DNA of 64,000 nt. Origin: Streptomyces sp. Ru73 (lineage in GTDB: Bacteria; Actinomycetota; Actinomycetes; Streptomycetales; Streptomycetaceae). The notes below the pieces were generated by a model. The model was not told the origin of the DNA, made no database searches, and was given only the letters and a program-made list of their open reading frames with translations. The translations under genes and the position numbers were made by a program. The stretch covers positions 1 to 64,000 of the forward strand of contig NZ_PQSQ01000037.1 of assembly GCF_002920575.1 (NCBI RefSeq), given 5' to 3'. Positions within the stretch are counted from its first letter, which is position 1. Each line of letters opens with the position of its first letter. This document shows positions 42,029-49,896 of the stretch, one piece after another.

Positions 42029-43185
42029 CACATGCCCCGCGCGATGACGAGGCGCATGATGTCCGAGGTGCCTTCCTCGATCTCCTCCAGCTTGGCGTCG
42101 CGCATCCACTGCTCGACCGGGTACTCGCGCGAGTAGCCCCAGCCGCCGAGCGTCTGGACCGCGGCCCACGTGCAGTACGCGGCGGTCTCCGAGGCGGTGA
42201 GCTTGGCCATCGCGGCCTCGGAGGTCGCGTCCAGCCCGGCGTCCAGCCGCTTGGCGGCGCGCCAGGTCATCAGCCGGGCCTGCTCGACGCGGGTGCGCAT
42301 GTCCGCGAGGCGGAAGGCGACGGCCTGGTGCTCGATGACCGGCTTGCCGAACTGCTGCCGGGTGGCGGCGTAGTCGCGGGCGTACTCGTAGGCGGCGCGG
42401 GCGATGCCGGTGGCGGCTGCGCCGAGGATCGTGCGCGAGATGTCGAACGTCCGCATGAGGCCGTGGAATCCCTGGCCCTCGGCGCCGAGCCGGTTCTCCT
42501 CCGGTACGAACGCGTCGTGGAAGAAGATCTCCCGGCAGACGATCGCGCGCTGCCCCATCTTCCGCATGGGAGCGCCGAATGCGACGCCGGGGGTGTCCTT
42601 GCGCAGCAGGAAGGCGGTGACGCCGCGGGCGCGCTGGGCCGGGTCGGTCTTGGCGAAGACGACGTACCGGTCGGCCTCGCCGGCGTTGGAGATCCAGGCT
42701 TTCTGGCCGTTGAGCAGGTAGCCGCCCGCGGTGCGGGACGCTGTGGTGGTGATCGACGCGGCGTCCGAGCCGGCGCCGGGCTCGGTGGTGGCGAGCGCGG
42801 TCATGGGCGTGTCGGGGCCGGTGAGCGGGGTGAGCCAGATGCGCTTCTGCTCCTCGGTGCCTAGCTCCAGCACGGGGTCGGCGAAGAAGCCGTTGGAGCA
42901 GAGGAGGTTGCCGATGCCGAGGTCACCGGCGCACAGCTCCTCCTGTACGAGCGCCTGGGTGAAGACGTCGGTGAAGCCGCCGCCCCCGTACTCGGCGGGG
43001 AGCATGAAGCCGGTGATGCCCACCTCGGCGGCCTTGCGCCACAGGTCCCAGGGGGTGCGGGTGTCGGCCTCGTCCACCTCGCGGGCCCGGGGCCGGATCT
43101 CGTCGCGGGCGAAGGCGCGGGTGAGGCCGACGATGTCCCGTTGTTCGGGGCTCAGCGGGACCAGCTCGGTGGGCAGCTCTGACAT
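42028..43185 (-). CDS. Acyl-CoA dehydrogenase
   Basis: An FAD enzyme of 385 residues that introduces the alpha-beta double bond in an acyl-CoA. MTALATTEPGAGSDAASI near 128 and NGQKAWISNAG near 160 are the family signatures, and the catalytic glutamate lies in EEIEEGTSDIMRLV near the C-terminus (about 371). It is closest in pattern to short/branched-chain acyl-CoA dehydrogenases. It is the first gene of the operon; GAGGGAGAG precedes the ATG, and its stop overlaps the next ATG by one base. The TetR-type palindrome lies 55 bp upstream. Confidence 0.9.
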   Translation of the reverse strand: MSELPTELVPLSPEQRDIVGLTRAFARDEIRPRAREVDEADTRTPWDLWRKAAEVGITGFMLPAEYGGGGFTDVFTQALVQEELCAGDLGIGNLLCSNGFFADPVLELGTEEQKRIWLTPLTGPDTPMTALATTEPGAGSDAASITTTASRTAGGYLLNGQKAWISNAGEADRYVVFAKTDPAQRARGVTAFLLRKDTPGVAFGAPMRKMGQRAIVCREIFFHDAFVPEENRLGAEGQGFHGLMRTFDISRTILGAAATGIARAAYEYARDYAATRQQFGKPVIEHQAVAFRLADMRTRVEQARLMTWRAAKRLDAGLDATSEAAMAKLTASETAAYCTWAAVQTLGGWGYSREYPVEQWMRDAKLEEIEEGTSDIMRLVIARGM

Positions 43186-43240
43186 GGGCTCTCCCTCTCC
43201 GGATGCGCCGGCCGCGCCGGACGCGGGAACGACGGCACCT

Positions 43241-43260
43241 TACTGAATCGTGAGTCAGTA
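43241..43260. promoter_or_regulatory. Candidate TetR operator, site 2
   Basis: TACTGAATCGTGAGTCAGTA has 6-bp arms separated by eight bases. The ACTGA-N8-TCAGT core is the same as at 35350-35367. It lies 55 bp before the acyl-CoA dehydrogenase start. Confidence 0.7.
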
Positions 43261-43346
43261 TTCGGAGCCTGGAACGGGCCTGTCAATGAGCCCGCCGACC
43301 GAATCACCGGTCAGCGGGCGAGGGGTGGAAGGGGAAGCGGTCCGGC

Positions 43347-43676
43347 TCAGCCGCGCGGGCCGAGGCGCTGCTCCAGTGCCTGGTCCGCTCGGCGGACCGC
43401 GTCGGCGGTGGCGCGGCGGGCCGCGGCCGCGTCCGGCAGGCCGAGCGCGGCGGCGATCCCGTCCCAGTCGTGCCCGGAGGCCAGCAGGGCGCGTACGGCG
43501 GCGCCGAGCGCGGCATCGGCGGCGGTCCGTACGCGGCCGATCTCGGCGAGGGTGGCCGACAGGTCGGGAGCGGTGCGCGCGGCGGCGCCGTGCTGCTGGA
43601 CGAGGGCCAGCGACTGGTCGGTGGTGACCCACCAGTCGCCGGCCGTGGCGGCGGGGAGTTCCGGTGTCAGGGCCAT
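43347..43676 (-). CDS. Small helical protein of unknown function
   Basis: A 109-residue, Ala-rich, predicted all-helical protein. DWDGIAAALGLPDAAAARRATADAVRRA (residues about 71-98, read in pieces) resembles the helix-turn-helix of small actinobacterial proteins, but no family can be named. A perfect GGTCCGCTGAGCGGACC palindrome lies 42 bp upstream of the start and another within the 3' coding part at 43382-43398. The ribosome binding site is weak. Confidence 0.6.
   Translation of the reverse strand: MALTPELPAATAGDWWVTTDQSLALVQQHGAAARTAPDLSATLAEIGRVRTAADAALGAAVRALLASGHDWDGIAAALGLPDAAAARRATADAVRRADQALEQRLGPRG
43382..43398. promoter_or_regulatory. IclR-type palindrome inside the small helical gene
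   Basis: GGTCCGCTCGGCGGACC is a perfect 7-3-7 palindrome in coding sequence, identical in its arms to 43718-43734 and 46827-46843. It may be a second binding site or a coincidence of Arg/Ala codons. Confidence 0.45.
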
Positions 43677-43717
43677 GGGAACAGCCTAGCGACGCCGGAC
43701 CGCGCGACGGGCCTCTT

Positions 43718-43734
43718 GGTCCGCTGAGCGGACC
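43718..43734. promoter_or_regulatory. IclR-type palindrome upstream of the small helical gene
   Basis: GGTCCGCTGAGCGGACC, perfect 7-3-7 palindrome in the 99-bp gap between the small gene and the end of the condensation-domain gene. The arms are the same as at 46827-46843 next to the IclR gene. Confidence 0.6.
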
Positions 43735-43776
43735 TGTCGGCCGCCGGGGCACCGGACCGCGACGGCCGCCCGGCCC

Positions 43777-45177
43777 TCAGAAGGTCCCGGCCGTCCTCAT
43801 GTTCGTGAGGGTGCGCGCGAGCGTGCCGCCGAGTCCTGCCGCGGTCTCGCGGGCCTGCGGGGTGTCCACGTAGATGGCGTTCATGTGCAGCCCGGCCTCG
43901 TTCCGGTGGAACCAGAAGCAGATGCCGTTGCTGCGGGACACCCAGAGGTGCTTCTGCGCGTTCCGTGCCACGTGGTGCTCGGCGCCGGGCGACTTCCGGA
44001 AGTCCAGGTACGAGAAGAAGTTGACCGCGTAGGGCCAGTAGCGCAGCGCGGTGTAGTCCCCCGGCGCGAGCAGGTGCCACGCCTTCACGAAGGGCACGTC
44101 GGCGTGGCGCTGCATCTCCGCGAAGGCGCCCCGCACCCCCGCCATCACGTCCGCGAACCCCTGGTCCTCGGAGACCGGGAATTCGATGGGCATCGTGTTG
44201 ATGAACCAGCCCATGGTGTGCGCGAGCGGGCCGCGGCCGCGCTCGTTGACCGGCATGAGGCCCCGGTAGACGTCCGGCCCGCCCTCCTTGCGGAGGGACA
44301 CCCCGACGGCGGCCAGTACGCCCATGAAGAGGCGGCCGCCGGCGGCCTCGCAGCGGGCGGCCAGTTCGTCGGTCTCGCCTGCCTGCAGAAGCGTTTCCGT
44401 GACGTTGACCGTGGGGTACAGCCGGCCCGGCTCGACGCCCAGGTCCAGCGGGAACGGCGGGAAGAAGCAGTCGCCGCGCGCGATGAACTCCTTCCAGTGG
44501 TCCAGCCGGCGGTCCTCGGCGTCCAGCGACTCGTTGATCCGGCGCTGCTCGCGGCTGAAGTCGAGGTAGCTGCCCGCCTCGGGGAGGTCCGGCTCCTCGC
44601 CGCGTGCGTACGCCGCGTAGGCGGTGGCGATGTCGTTCACCGCGATCGGCGTCGAGAGGCCGTCGGTGACCAGGTGGTCGCAGGCGAAGAACACCGTGGT
44701 GGACTCGTCCCTGACCACGGCGCCCATGATGATCAGCGGCCAGGAGAGCGTGTCGACCCGCCGGAAGAACCGGTGCAGGTAGTCCCGGACCTCGTCGGCG
44801 GAACCGGCCGGCCCGGCGTCGACGCACTTCAGCTCGATGTCCTCCGGGGCCAGGGCGTCGCAGGACAGGTCGCCGGAGAGCTGCTGGAACGTGCAGCGCA
44901 GCACTTCGTGGCGGCGGACGAAGTACAGCAGTGCCGCCTCCAGCGCCGCCCGGTCGACCGGCCCGGAGATCTCGAACGTCCCGGCGACGTAGGCGGAGAC
45001 GGCGTCGTCGTCATCGCGCGTCTCGTGGGCCACCGCGAAGTGTTTCGCCTGGTTGTACGTGGTGGCGTCGCGCGGCTGCGAGGGGTCGGCGGCGGCACGC
45101 ATGCGCGCGGTCTCCACCGACCACTCGAAGACGTGTCCCGGGGCGATCTCCACGTCCTCGATGGGTACCTGAAGCAC
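43777..45177 (-). CDS. Stand-alone condensation-domain acyltransferase
   Basis: A 466-residue single condensation domain of the NRPS/PapA-type acyltransferase superfamily. The active-site motif reads DHLVTDG (near 165-171), so the first histidine of HHxxxDG is Asp while the catalytic second histidine and the DG are kept. Other C-domain landmarks are YFVRRHEVLRCTF near 85 and the MGWFINTMPIEF segment near 321-332. There is no carrier protein or adenylation gene in the window. It could acylate a small molecule or a carrier supplied from elsewhere. The start codon follows a weak site, and it is probably transcribed alone. Confidence 0.8.
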   Translation of the reverse strand: MLQVPIEDVEIAPGHVFEWSVETARMRAAADPSQPRDATTYNQAKHFAVAHETRDDDDAVSAYVAGTFEISGPVDRAALEAALLYFVRRHEVLRCTFQQLSGDLSCDALAPEDIELKCVDAGPAGSADEVRDYLHRFFRRVDTLSWPLIIMGAVVRDESTTVFFACDHLVTDGLSTPIAVNDIATAYAAYARGEEPDLPEAGSYLDFSREQRRINESLDAEDRRLDHWKEFIARGDCFFPPFPLDLGVEPGRLYPTVNVTETLLQAGETDELAARCEAAGGRLFMGVLAAVGVSLRKEGGPDVYRGLMPVNERGRGPLAHTMGWFINTMPIEFPVSEDQGFADVMAGVRGAFAEMQRHADVPFVKAWHLLAPGDYTALRYWPYAVNFFSYLDFRKSPGAEHHVARNAQKHLWVSRSNGICFWFHRNEAGLHMNAIYVDTPQARETAAGLGGTLARTLTNMRTAGTF

Positions 45178-45311
45178 TATGGCTCTTTCCGTCGCCTGTC
45201 AGTTGCCATGTCGCTCGCGCGGCCGGGACGGCGAGGCCCCGGACCCGCTCTTTCACCCAACGAGCCGGACTGCCGACAGAAACGGGGGTCATGACAAGCG
45301 GCCGCGCCGGC

Positions 45312-46667
45312 TCAGCCCCCGACCCGCTCCACCTTGTCGATGAGCAGGGCATAGGCGAGCAGCCCCGCCAGGACGACGAGGGCGATGTAGCCGAGCGCCC
45401 AGGCGAAGGACCCGGTGCGGTCCACGATGACGCCGATGACCAGCGGGGTCAGCACGCCGCCGGCGTTCGCGGCGAAGCTGAAGACGCCACCGCCGGTACC
45501 GGTGAGCCGGCGCGGCACGACGTCGGAGAAGAGCGCCCAGCTGTTCTGCATCAGGCCCTGTGCGAAGAACGCGATGGACATGAAAGTGATCACCAGTGGA
45601 ACGGAGTTGGTGAAGTTCGCACAGACGATGATCGAGGCGAGTACGAAACCGATCATCACCGGCGCCTTGCGGGCGAACGTGCGGGAGAGCCGGCCGGAGT
45701 TCAGCATCCGGTCCGACCACGCGCCGCCGGCCAGCGTGCCCACCAGCGCGGCGAGGTACGGCGCCGAGGCCCAGAAGCCGGCCTTGATGATGCCCAGGTG
45801 CTTCTCCTCGACCAGGTAGCTGGGGAACCAGGTGAGGAAGAAGAACAGCACCGAGGTGCTGGCGAACTGGCCGATGTACATGCCCCACAGCCGCCGGTTG
45901 CTCAGCAGGACGCGCAGGTCGGACCAGACGCTGGAGTCCAGTACGGCCGCCTGTTCCTTGGCCGCCGCGATCTCCTCGGCGGACTCCAGTTCGTCCGCCT
46001 GCCGGATGTGCGCCAGCTCCACCGCGCTCACCTTCGGGCTGTGCTCGGGCCGGTCGTACACCTTGGCGAACCACACCACCGAGAAGAGCAGGCCGACGAC
46101 GCCGGTGAGGAGGAAGACCGAGCGCCAGCCGAAGTGCACCGTCAGCAGCGACAGGACGGGCGCGGCGACGGCCAGCCCGATGTACTCGCCCGCGGTGTAC
46201 GTGGCGGTGGCGCGGCCGCGCTCCCGGCCCGGGAACCAGTTCACGACCAGGCGGTTGTTGGACGGGAAGGCGGGCGCCTCGAAGGCGCCGAGCGCCACGC
46301 GGATGCCGACCAGCGGCACGAAGCTGCGTGCCGCCGCGACCACGATCGTCGCCAGCGACCAGCCGACCAGCGCGTACCCGAAGGCGAGCTTGGCGCCGAT
46401 CCGGTCGATGAGCCGCCCGGCCGGCACCTGGAGGAGCAGGTACGCCCAGCCGAAGGAGGAGAGCAGCAGGCCCTGCTGGGTGCCGGAGAGGTGCAGCTCC
46501 TCCTTGATGTGCGGCAGGGCGACCGAGAGGTTCGTACGGTCCAGGTAGTTGATCGCCGTGATGACGAAGAGGCAGGCCAGCAGCCCGTAGCGGGCGCGGC
46601 TGAGCGCGGGGCGCGCGGCGTCGGGGACGGCGGGCGGGGGCGAGGCGGGGCGCAGGGTCGCACTCAT
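45312..46667 (-). CDS. MFS transporter, anion:cation symporter (ACS) type
   Basis: A 451-residue, twelve-helix transporter. The ACS signature is visible as INYLDRTNLSVALPHIKEEL near 38-57 and GRLIDRIGAKLAFG near 83. R-A-F-P-S-N-N residues follow in GAFEAPAFPSNNRLVVNWFP near 131. Family members carry organic acids, sugar acids or aromatic acids. AAGGAG precedes ATG at 46667. The divergent IclR gene, separated by an array of palindromes, is the likely regulator. With pca genes next door, an aromatic acid is a sensible but unproved substrate. Confidence 0.85.
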   Translation of the reverse strand: MSATLRPASPPPAVPDAARPALSRARYGLLACLFVITAINYLDRTNLSVALPHIKEELHLSGTQQGLLLSSFGWAYLLLQVPAGRLIDRIGAKLAFGYALVGWSLATIVVAAARSFVPLVGIRVALGAFEAPAFPSNNRLVVNWFPGRERGRATATYTAGEYIGLAVAAPVLSLLTVHFGWRSVFLLTGVVGLLFSVVWFAKVYDRPEHSPKVSAVELAHIRQADELESAEEIAAAKEQAAVLDSSVWSDLRVLLSNRRLWGMYIGQFASTSVLFFFLTWFPSYLVEEKHLGIIKAGFWASAPYLAALVGTLAGGAWSDRMLNSGRLSRTFARKAPVMIGFVLASIIVCANFTNSVPLVITFMSIAFFAQGLMQNSWALFSDVVPRRLTGTGGGVFSFAANAGGVLTPLVIGVIVDRTGSFAWALGYIALVVLAGLLAYALLIDKVERVGG

Positions 46668-46685
46668 GCGGGGACTCCTTCGTCT

Positions 46686-46760
46686 GGTCCGCTGCACGGA
46701 TCGGGGTCCGCGGTACGGATCTGGTCCGCTGTACGGACCACTCGGTCCGAGCTGCGGCGA
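46686..46760. promoter_or_regulatory. Array of operator-like sites upstream of the MFS gene
   Basis: Three 17-bp elements starting at 46686, 46705 and 46723 share GGTCCGC-N3-ACGGAYC, and a fourth, weaker copy starts at 46744. They are spaced 18-21 bp, about two helical turns, and cover the MFS promoter region. Confidence 0.6.
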
Positions 46761-46826
46761 CGATAGAACGTGTGCTGACTATCTACAAGAGGTTGCCGGC
46801 GAGTAACCGCAGGATTGCCCGCCCCT

Positions 46827-46843
46827 GGTCCGCGCAGCGGACC
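46827..46843. promoter_or_regulatory. Perfect IclR-type palindrome upstream of the IclR gene
   Basis: GGTCCGCGCAGCGGACC has perfect 7-bp arms and lies 19 bp before the IclR ATG, where it could mediate autoregulation. Confidence 0.65.
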
Positions 46844-46862
46844 TCGACCCATACTGGTCGCC

Positions 46863-47615
46863 ATGAGCGAGAGCGAGCGCGGCGGCATGCGGACGGTCCA
46901 GCGGGCCATCGACCTCCTGGGACTCTTCGGCGAGGAGCGGCCGGCGCTGACCCTGCGCGAGATCGTCGAGGGCAGCGGCCTGCCCAAGACCACCGCGCTC
47001 CGCCTGCTCCAGACGCTCCGCATGAACGGCCTGCTCTGGCTGGACGAGCACGGCCGCTACACCGCGGGCCCGACCTTCCTGCGCTGGGTCCGGCTGGCGG
47101 ACCAGGGCTGGCGCCTCCCGGCCACCGCCCGGCGCGCGCTGCGCGAGCTGGCCGCCGAGCACCGGGAGACGGTGCACCTGTACGTACGGCGCGACGTGCA
47201 CCGGATCTGCATCGCGCAGGAGGAGGGGCCGCAGGCGCTGCGGCACGTCGTACGCGTCGGCGACGAGCTGCCGCTGTGGGCCGGCGGACCGTCCAACGTA
47301 CTGCTGATCGGCGCGGACGCGGCGCTGGTCGAGCGGATCGCGCGCCGCTCCCCGCACGGCGCCGGGCACGCCCGCACCCTGACCGAGTGGGCTGCGGAGG
47401 CGGCGCGCGCGGGGTACGCGGTCAGCCACGGCGAGCACGAGGAGGGGCTGTCGTCGGTGGCCGTGCCGGTGCGCTCGCGCGGCGGCGAGGTGGTCGCCAC
47501 GCTGTCCTTCGGGGGCCCGTCCGCGCGCTTCACCGCCGAGCGGGTGCCGCGCTTCGTCGCCTCGCTGACGGCGGCGGCCCGCACGGTGGCCGGCGGGCTG
47601 CCGCTCACGGGCTGA
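46863..47615 (+). CDS. IclR-family transcriptional regulator
   Basis: A 250-residue regulator. The N-terminal winged HTH spans about residues 8-70 (TLREIVEGSGLPKTTALRLL near 29-48). The C-terminal GAF-like effector domain has the usual YVRRDVHRICIAQ and VGDELPLWAGGPSNVLL pieces. IclR proteins bind short palindromes and often respond to aromatic acids or other carbon sources. ATG at 46863 is used; an upstream ATG at 46815 is preceded by no better site. The 17-bp palindrome 19 bp upstream and the array before the divergent MFS gene are its likely targets. Confidence 0.85.
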   Translation: MSESERGGMRTVQRAIDLLGLFGEERPALTLREIVEGSGLPKTTALRLLQTLRMNGLLWLDEHGRYTAGPTFLRWVRLADQGWRLPATARRALRELAAEHRETVHLYVRRDVHRICIAQEEGPQALRHVVRVGDELPLWAGGPSNVLLIGADAALVERIARRSPHGAGHARTLTEWAAEAARAGYAVSHGEHEEGLSSVAVPVRSRGGEVVATLSFGGPSARFTAERVPRFVASLTAAARTVAGGLPLTG

Positions 47616-47619
47616 GCCA

Positions 47620-47654
47620 CAGGCCGGGAGCCGTCGTACGGCGGCCCCGGCCTG
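47620..47654. terminator. Hairpin between the convergent IclR and MarR genes
   Basis: CAGGCCGGG (47620-47628) pairs with CCCGGCCTG (47646-47654). It lies just after the IclR stop and should terminate in both directions. Confidence 0.6.
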
Positions 47655-47690
47655 CGGAGCCGCTATCCCACAGCTCCTCCGCCGCGAGCG

Positions 47691-48140
47691 CTAGCCGCGC
47701 AGCTCCTCCGCCGCGTCCGCGACCCGGGCGATCAGGCGGAGCAGCGTCTCCTGTTCGCCCTCGTCCAGCGGCGCGAGGAAGACCCGGTTCATGCGGGCCG
47801 TGCGCGTGACGAGCTTGCGGTGGTGCCGGGCGCCCTCCGCGGAGAGCTTCAGGACGTTGCGGCGGCCGTCGCGCGGGTCCCGGACCCGCTCCACGAGGCC
47901 GCGGCGGACCAGCCGGGCGACCACGTCGGCGATGGTCGAGCGGTCCAGGTGCACATGCTCGCTCAGCGTGCGCTGGTCGATGTCCGGCTTCTCCACCAGC
48001 GCGTTGAGCACGGCGAACTGCGGGGAGGTGGTCTCCTCGGACACCATCGCGCCCCACAGCAGCGAGTGCGCCTGCTGCAGGCGCCGGGCCAGGTGCCCGG
48101 GATGGGTGCTGAGATCGACCGCGGCCATGTGGCCTCCCAT
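47691..48140 (-). CDS. pcaV: MarR-family regulator of the pca operon
   Basis: A 149-residue winged-helix repressor. The recognition region is TLSEHVHLDRSTIADVVARL near 58-77, and the wing is RVRDPRDGRRNVLKLS near 86-101. Its position divergent from pcaIJHGBL is that of PcaV in Streptomyces, which represses the operon and is released by protocatechuate. The start could be residue 1 or ATG four codons later. The palindrome TCAGTGCACTGA in the divergent promoter is the probable operator. Confidence 0.8.
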   Translation of the reverse strand: MGGHMAAVDLSTHPGHLARRLQQAHSLLWGAMVSEETTSPQFAVLNALVEKPDIDQRTLSEHVHLDRSTIADVVARLVRRGLVERVRDPRDGRRNVLKLSAEGARHHRKLVTRTARMNRVFLAPLDEGEQETLLRLIARVADAAEELRG

Positions 48141-48188
48141 TGACGAATGAGGAACTGGGTGGAAGTCTACGGCCCATCGACGAATTAA

Positions 48189-48200
48189 TCAGTGCACTGA
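48189..48200. promoter_or_regulatory. Palindromic operator candidate of the pca operon
   Basis: TCAGTGCACTGA is a perfect 12-bp palindrome, flanked by AT-rich sequence, in the middle of the pcaV-pcaI divergent promoter. Two related ATYGACGAAT sequences (48138-48147 and 48177-48186) flank it on the pcaV side. Confidence 0.55.
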
Positions 48201-48265
48201 GCATTTCTTCGGCAGTGCGCGGCTCACCGTCGTACGTTCTTTGGACCTACACACGCGGAGTGACG

Positions 48266-49108
48266 ATGGCCGAGATTCGCAGCCTCCACGACGCCGTGGC
48301 GGACCTCATCCACGACGGGGACACCGTCGCCATGGAGGGCTTCACCCACCTGATCCCGTTCGCAGCGGCGCACGAGATCATCCGCCAGGGCATCACCGAC
48401 CTGACCCTCGCCCGGATGACGCCGGACGTCATCTACGACCAGCTGATCGGCGCGGGACTGGTGAAGAAGCTGATCTTCTCGTGGGGCGGCAATCCCGGCG
48501 TCGGCTCGCTGCACCGCTTCCGCGACGCCGTCGAGAACGGCTGGCCGCGCCCGCTGGAGCTGGACGAGCACAGCCACGCCGGCATGGCCAACCGCTACGT
48601 CGCGGGTGCCTCCAAGCTCCCGTTCGCCGTCCTGCGCGGCTACCGCGGCAGCGACATTCCCAGCCGTACGGACACCGTCTCGACCGTGACCTGCCCGTTC
48701 ACCGGCGAGAAGCTGGCGGCCGTCGCGGCGCTCAACCCCGACGTCACCGTCATCCACGCCCAGCAGGCCGACCGCGCCGGCAACGTGCAGCTGTGGGGCC
48801 TGACCGGCGTGCAGAAGGAGGCCGCGCTGGCGGCGAACCGGGTGCTGGTCACGGTCGAGGAGGTCGTGGACGAGCTGGAGCCGCGCCCCGGCGGCGTCGT
48901 CCTGCCCACCTGGGTGCTGGACGCGGTCGCCCACGTGCCCGGCGGCGCCCACCCCTCGTACGCCACCGGCTACTCCGTCCGTGACAACGCCTTCTACCAG
49001 GCGTGGGACCCCATCGCACGGGACCGCGACGCCTTCACGCAGTGGATCGAGACGCACGTACGCGGGGCCGGGTCCGCCGCCCGTACGGCCGAAGGAGCGA
49101 ACGCCTGA
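48266..49108 (+). CDS. pcaI: 3-oxoadipate CoA-transferase subunit A
   Basis: Transfers CoA from succinyl-CoA to 3-oxoadipate together with PcaJ, late in the beta-ketoadipate pathway. The 280-residue protein has the family 1 CoA-transferase pattern: DGDTVAMEGFTHLIPFAAAHE near 18-38 (read approximately), FSWGGNPGVGSLHRFRD near 72 and HAQQADRAGNVQLWG near 171. ATG at 48266 follows GGAG. The stop overlaps the pcaJ start by one base. Confidence 0.9.
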   Translation: MAEIRSLHDAVADLIHDGDTVAMEGFTHLIPFAAAHEIIRQGITDLTLARMTPDVIYDQLIGAGLVKKLIFSWGGNPGVGSLHRFRDAVENGWPRPLELDEHSHAGMANRYVAGASKLPFAVLRGYRGSDIPSRTDTVSTVTCPFTGEKLAAVAALNPDVTVIHAQQADRAGNVQLWGLTGVQKEAALAANRVLVTVEEVVDELEPRPGGVVLPTWVLDAVAHVPGGAHPSYATGYSVRDNAFYQAWDPIARDRDAFTQWIETHVRGAGSAARTAEGANA

Positions 49109-49887
49109 TGTCCGAAGCCCCCTCTCCCGAGGCGGAGTTCAGCCGCGACGAGCTGATGGAGGTCAACGCGGCCCGCGCGCTGGCCGGCGCGAAGACCTGC
49201 TTCGTCGGCATCGGCCTGCCCAGCACGGCGGCCAACCTCGCCCGCGCCACCGTCAACCCGGACCTGGTCCTCATCTACGAGTCCGGCACGATCGGTTCCA
49301 AGCCGACGGCGCTGCCGCTGTCCATCGGCGACGGCGAACTGGCCGACACCGCCGACGCGGTGGTGCCGGTCCCCGAGATGTTCAACTACTGGCTGCAGGG
49401 CGGCCGGATCGACGTCGGCTTCCTCGGCGCGGCCCAGGTCGACCGGTACGCCAACATCAACACCACGGTCGTCAGCCGGGGCGGGGGCAAGCCCGAGGGC
49501 CGCCTCCCCGGTGCGGGCGGCGCGCCCGAGATCGCGTCCAACTGCGGCCGGGTGCTGATGGTGCTGCGCCACTCGACGCGCAACTTCGTCCGCGCGCTGG
49601 ACTTCGTCACCACGCTCGGCCACGGCTCCGGGCCCGAGGACCGCGCCGCGCTGGGCATGCCGGGCGCCGGGCCGACCGCCGTCATCACCGACCTCGGCGT
49701 GCTGCGGCCCGACCCGCTGACCGCCGAACTGGTCCTCTCGGAGCTGCACCCCGGCGTCACCGTCGAGCAGGTGCGGGAAGCCACCGGCTGGGAGCTGCGG
49801 GTCGCGGACGAGGTCGGCACCACCGCGCCGCCCACCGCCGGGGAGCTGGCCGCGCTGCGCGCACTCAAGGCAGCAGGGAAGAGGTAG
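49108..49887 (+). CDS. pcaJ: 3-oxoadipate CoA-transferase subunit B
   Basis: A 259-residue partner of PcaI. The active-site glutamate that forms the acyl-enzyme thioester is in LIYESGTIG near 54-62. GGRIDVGFLGAAQVDRYANINT near 96-117 (read in part) is typical of subunit B. Only nine bases separate its stop from the pcaH start. In other Streptomyces pca clusters I recall the thiolase gene pcaF standing here; it is missing in this operon. Confidence 0.9.
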   Translation: MSEAPSPEAEFSRDELMEVNAARALAGAKTCFVGIGLPSTAANLARATVNPDLVLIYESGTIGSKPTALPLSIGDGELADTADAVVPVPEMFNYWLQGGRIDVGFLGAAQVDRYANINTTVVSRGGGKPEGRLPGAGGAPEIASNCGRVLMVLRHSTRNFVRALDFVTTLGHGSGPEDRAALGMPGAGPTAVITDLGVLRPDPLTAELVLSELHPGVTVEQVREATGWELRVADEVGTTAPPTAGELAALRALKAAGKR

Positions 49888-49896
49888 GAGACCACC

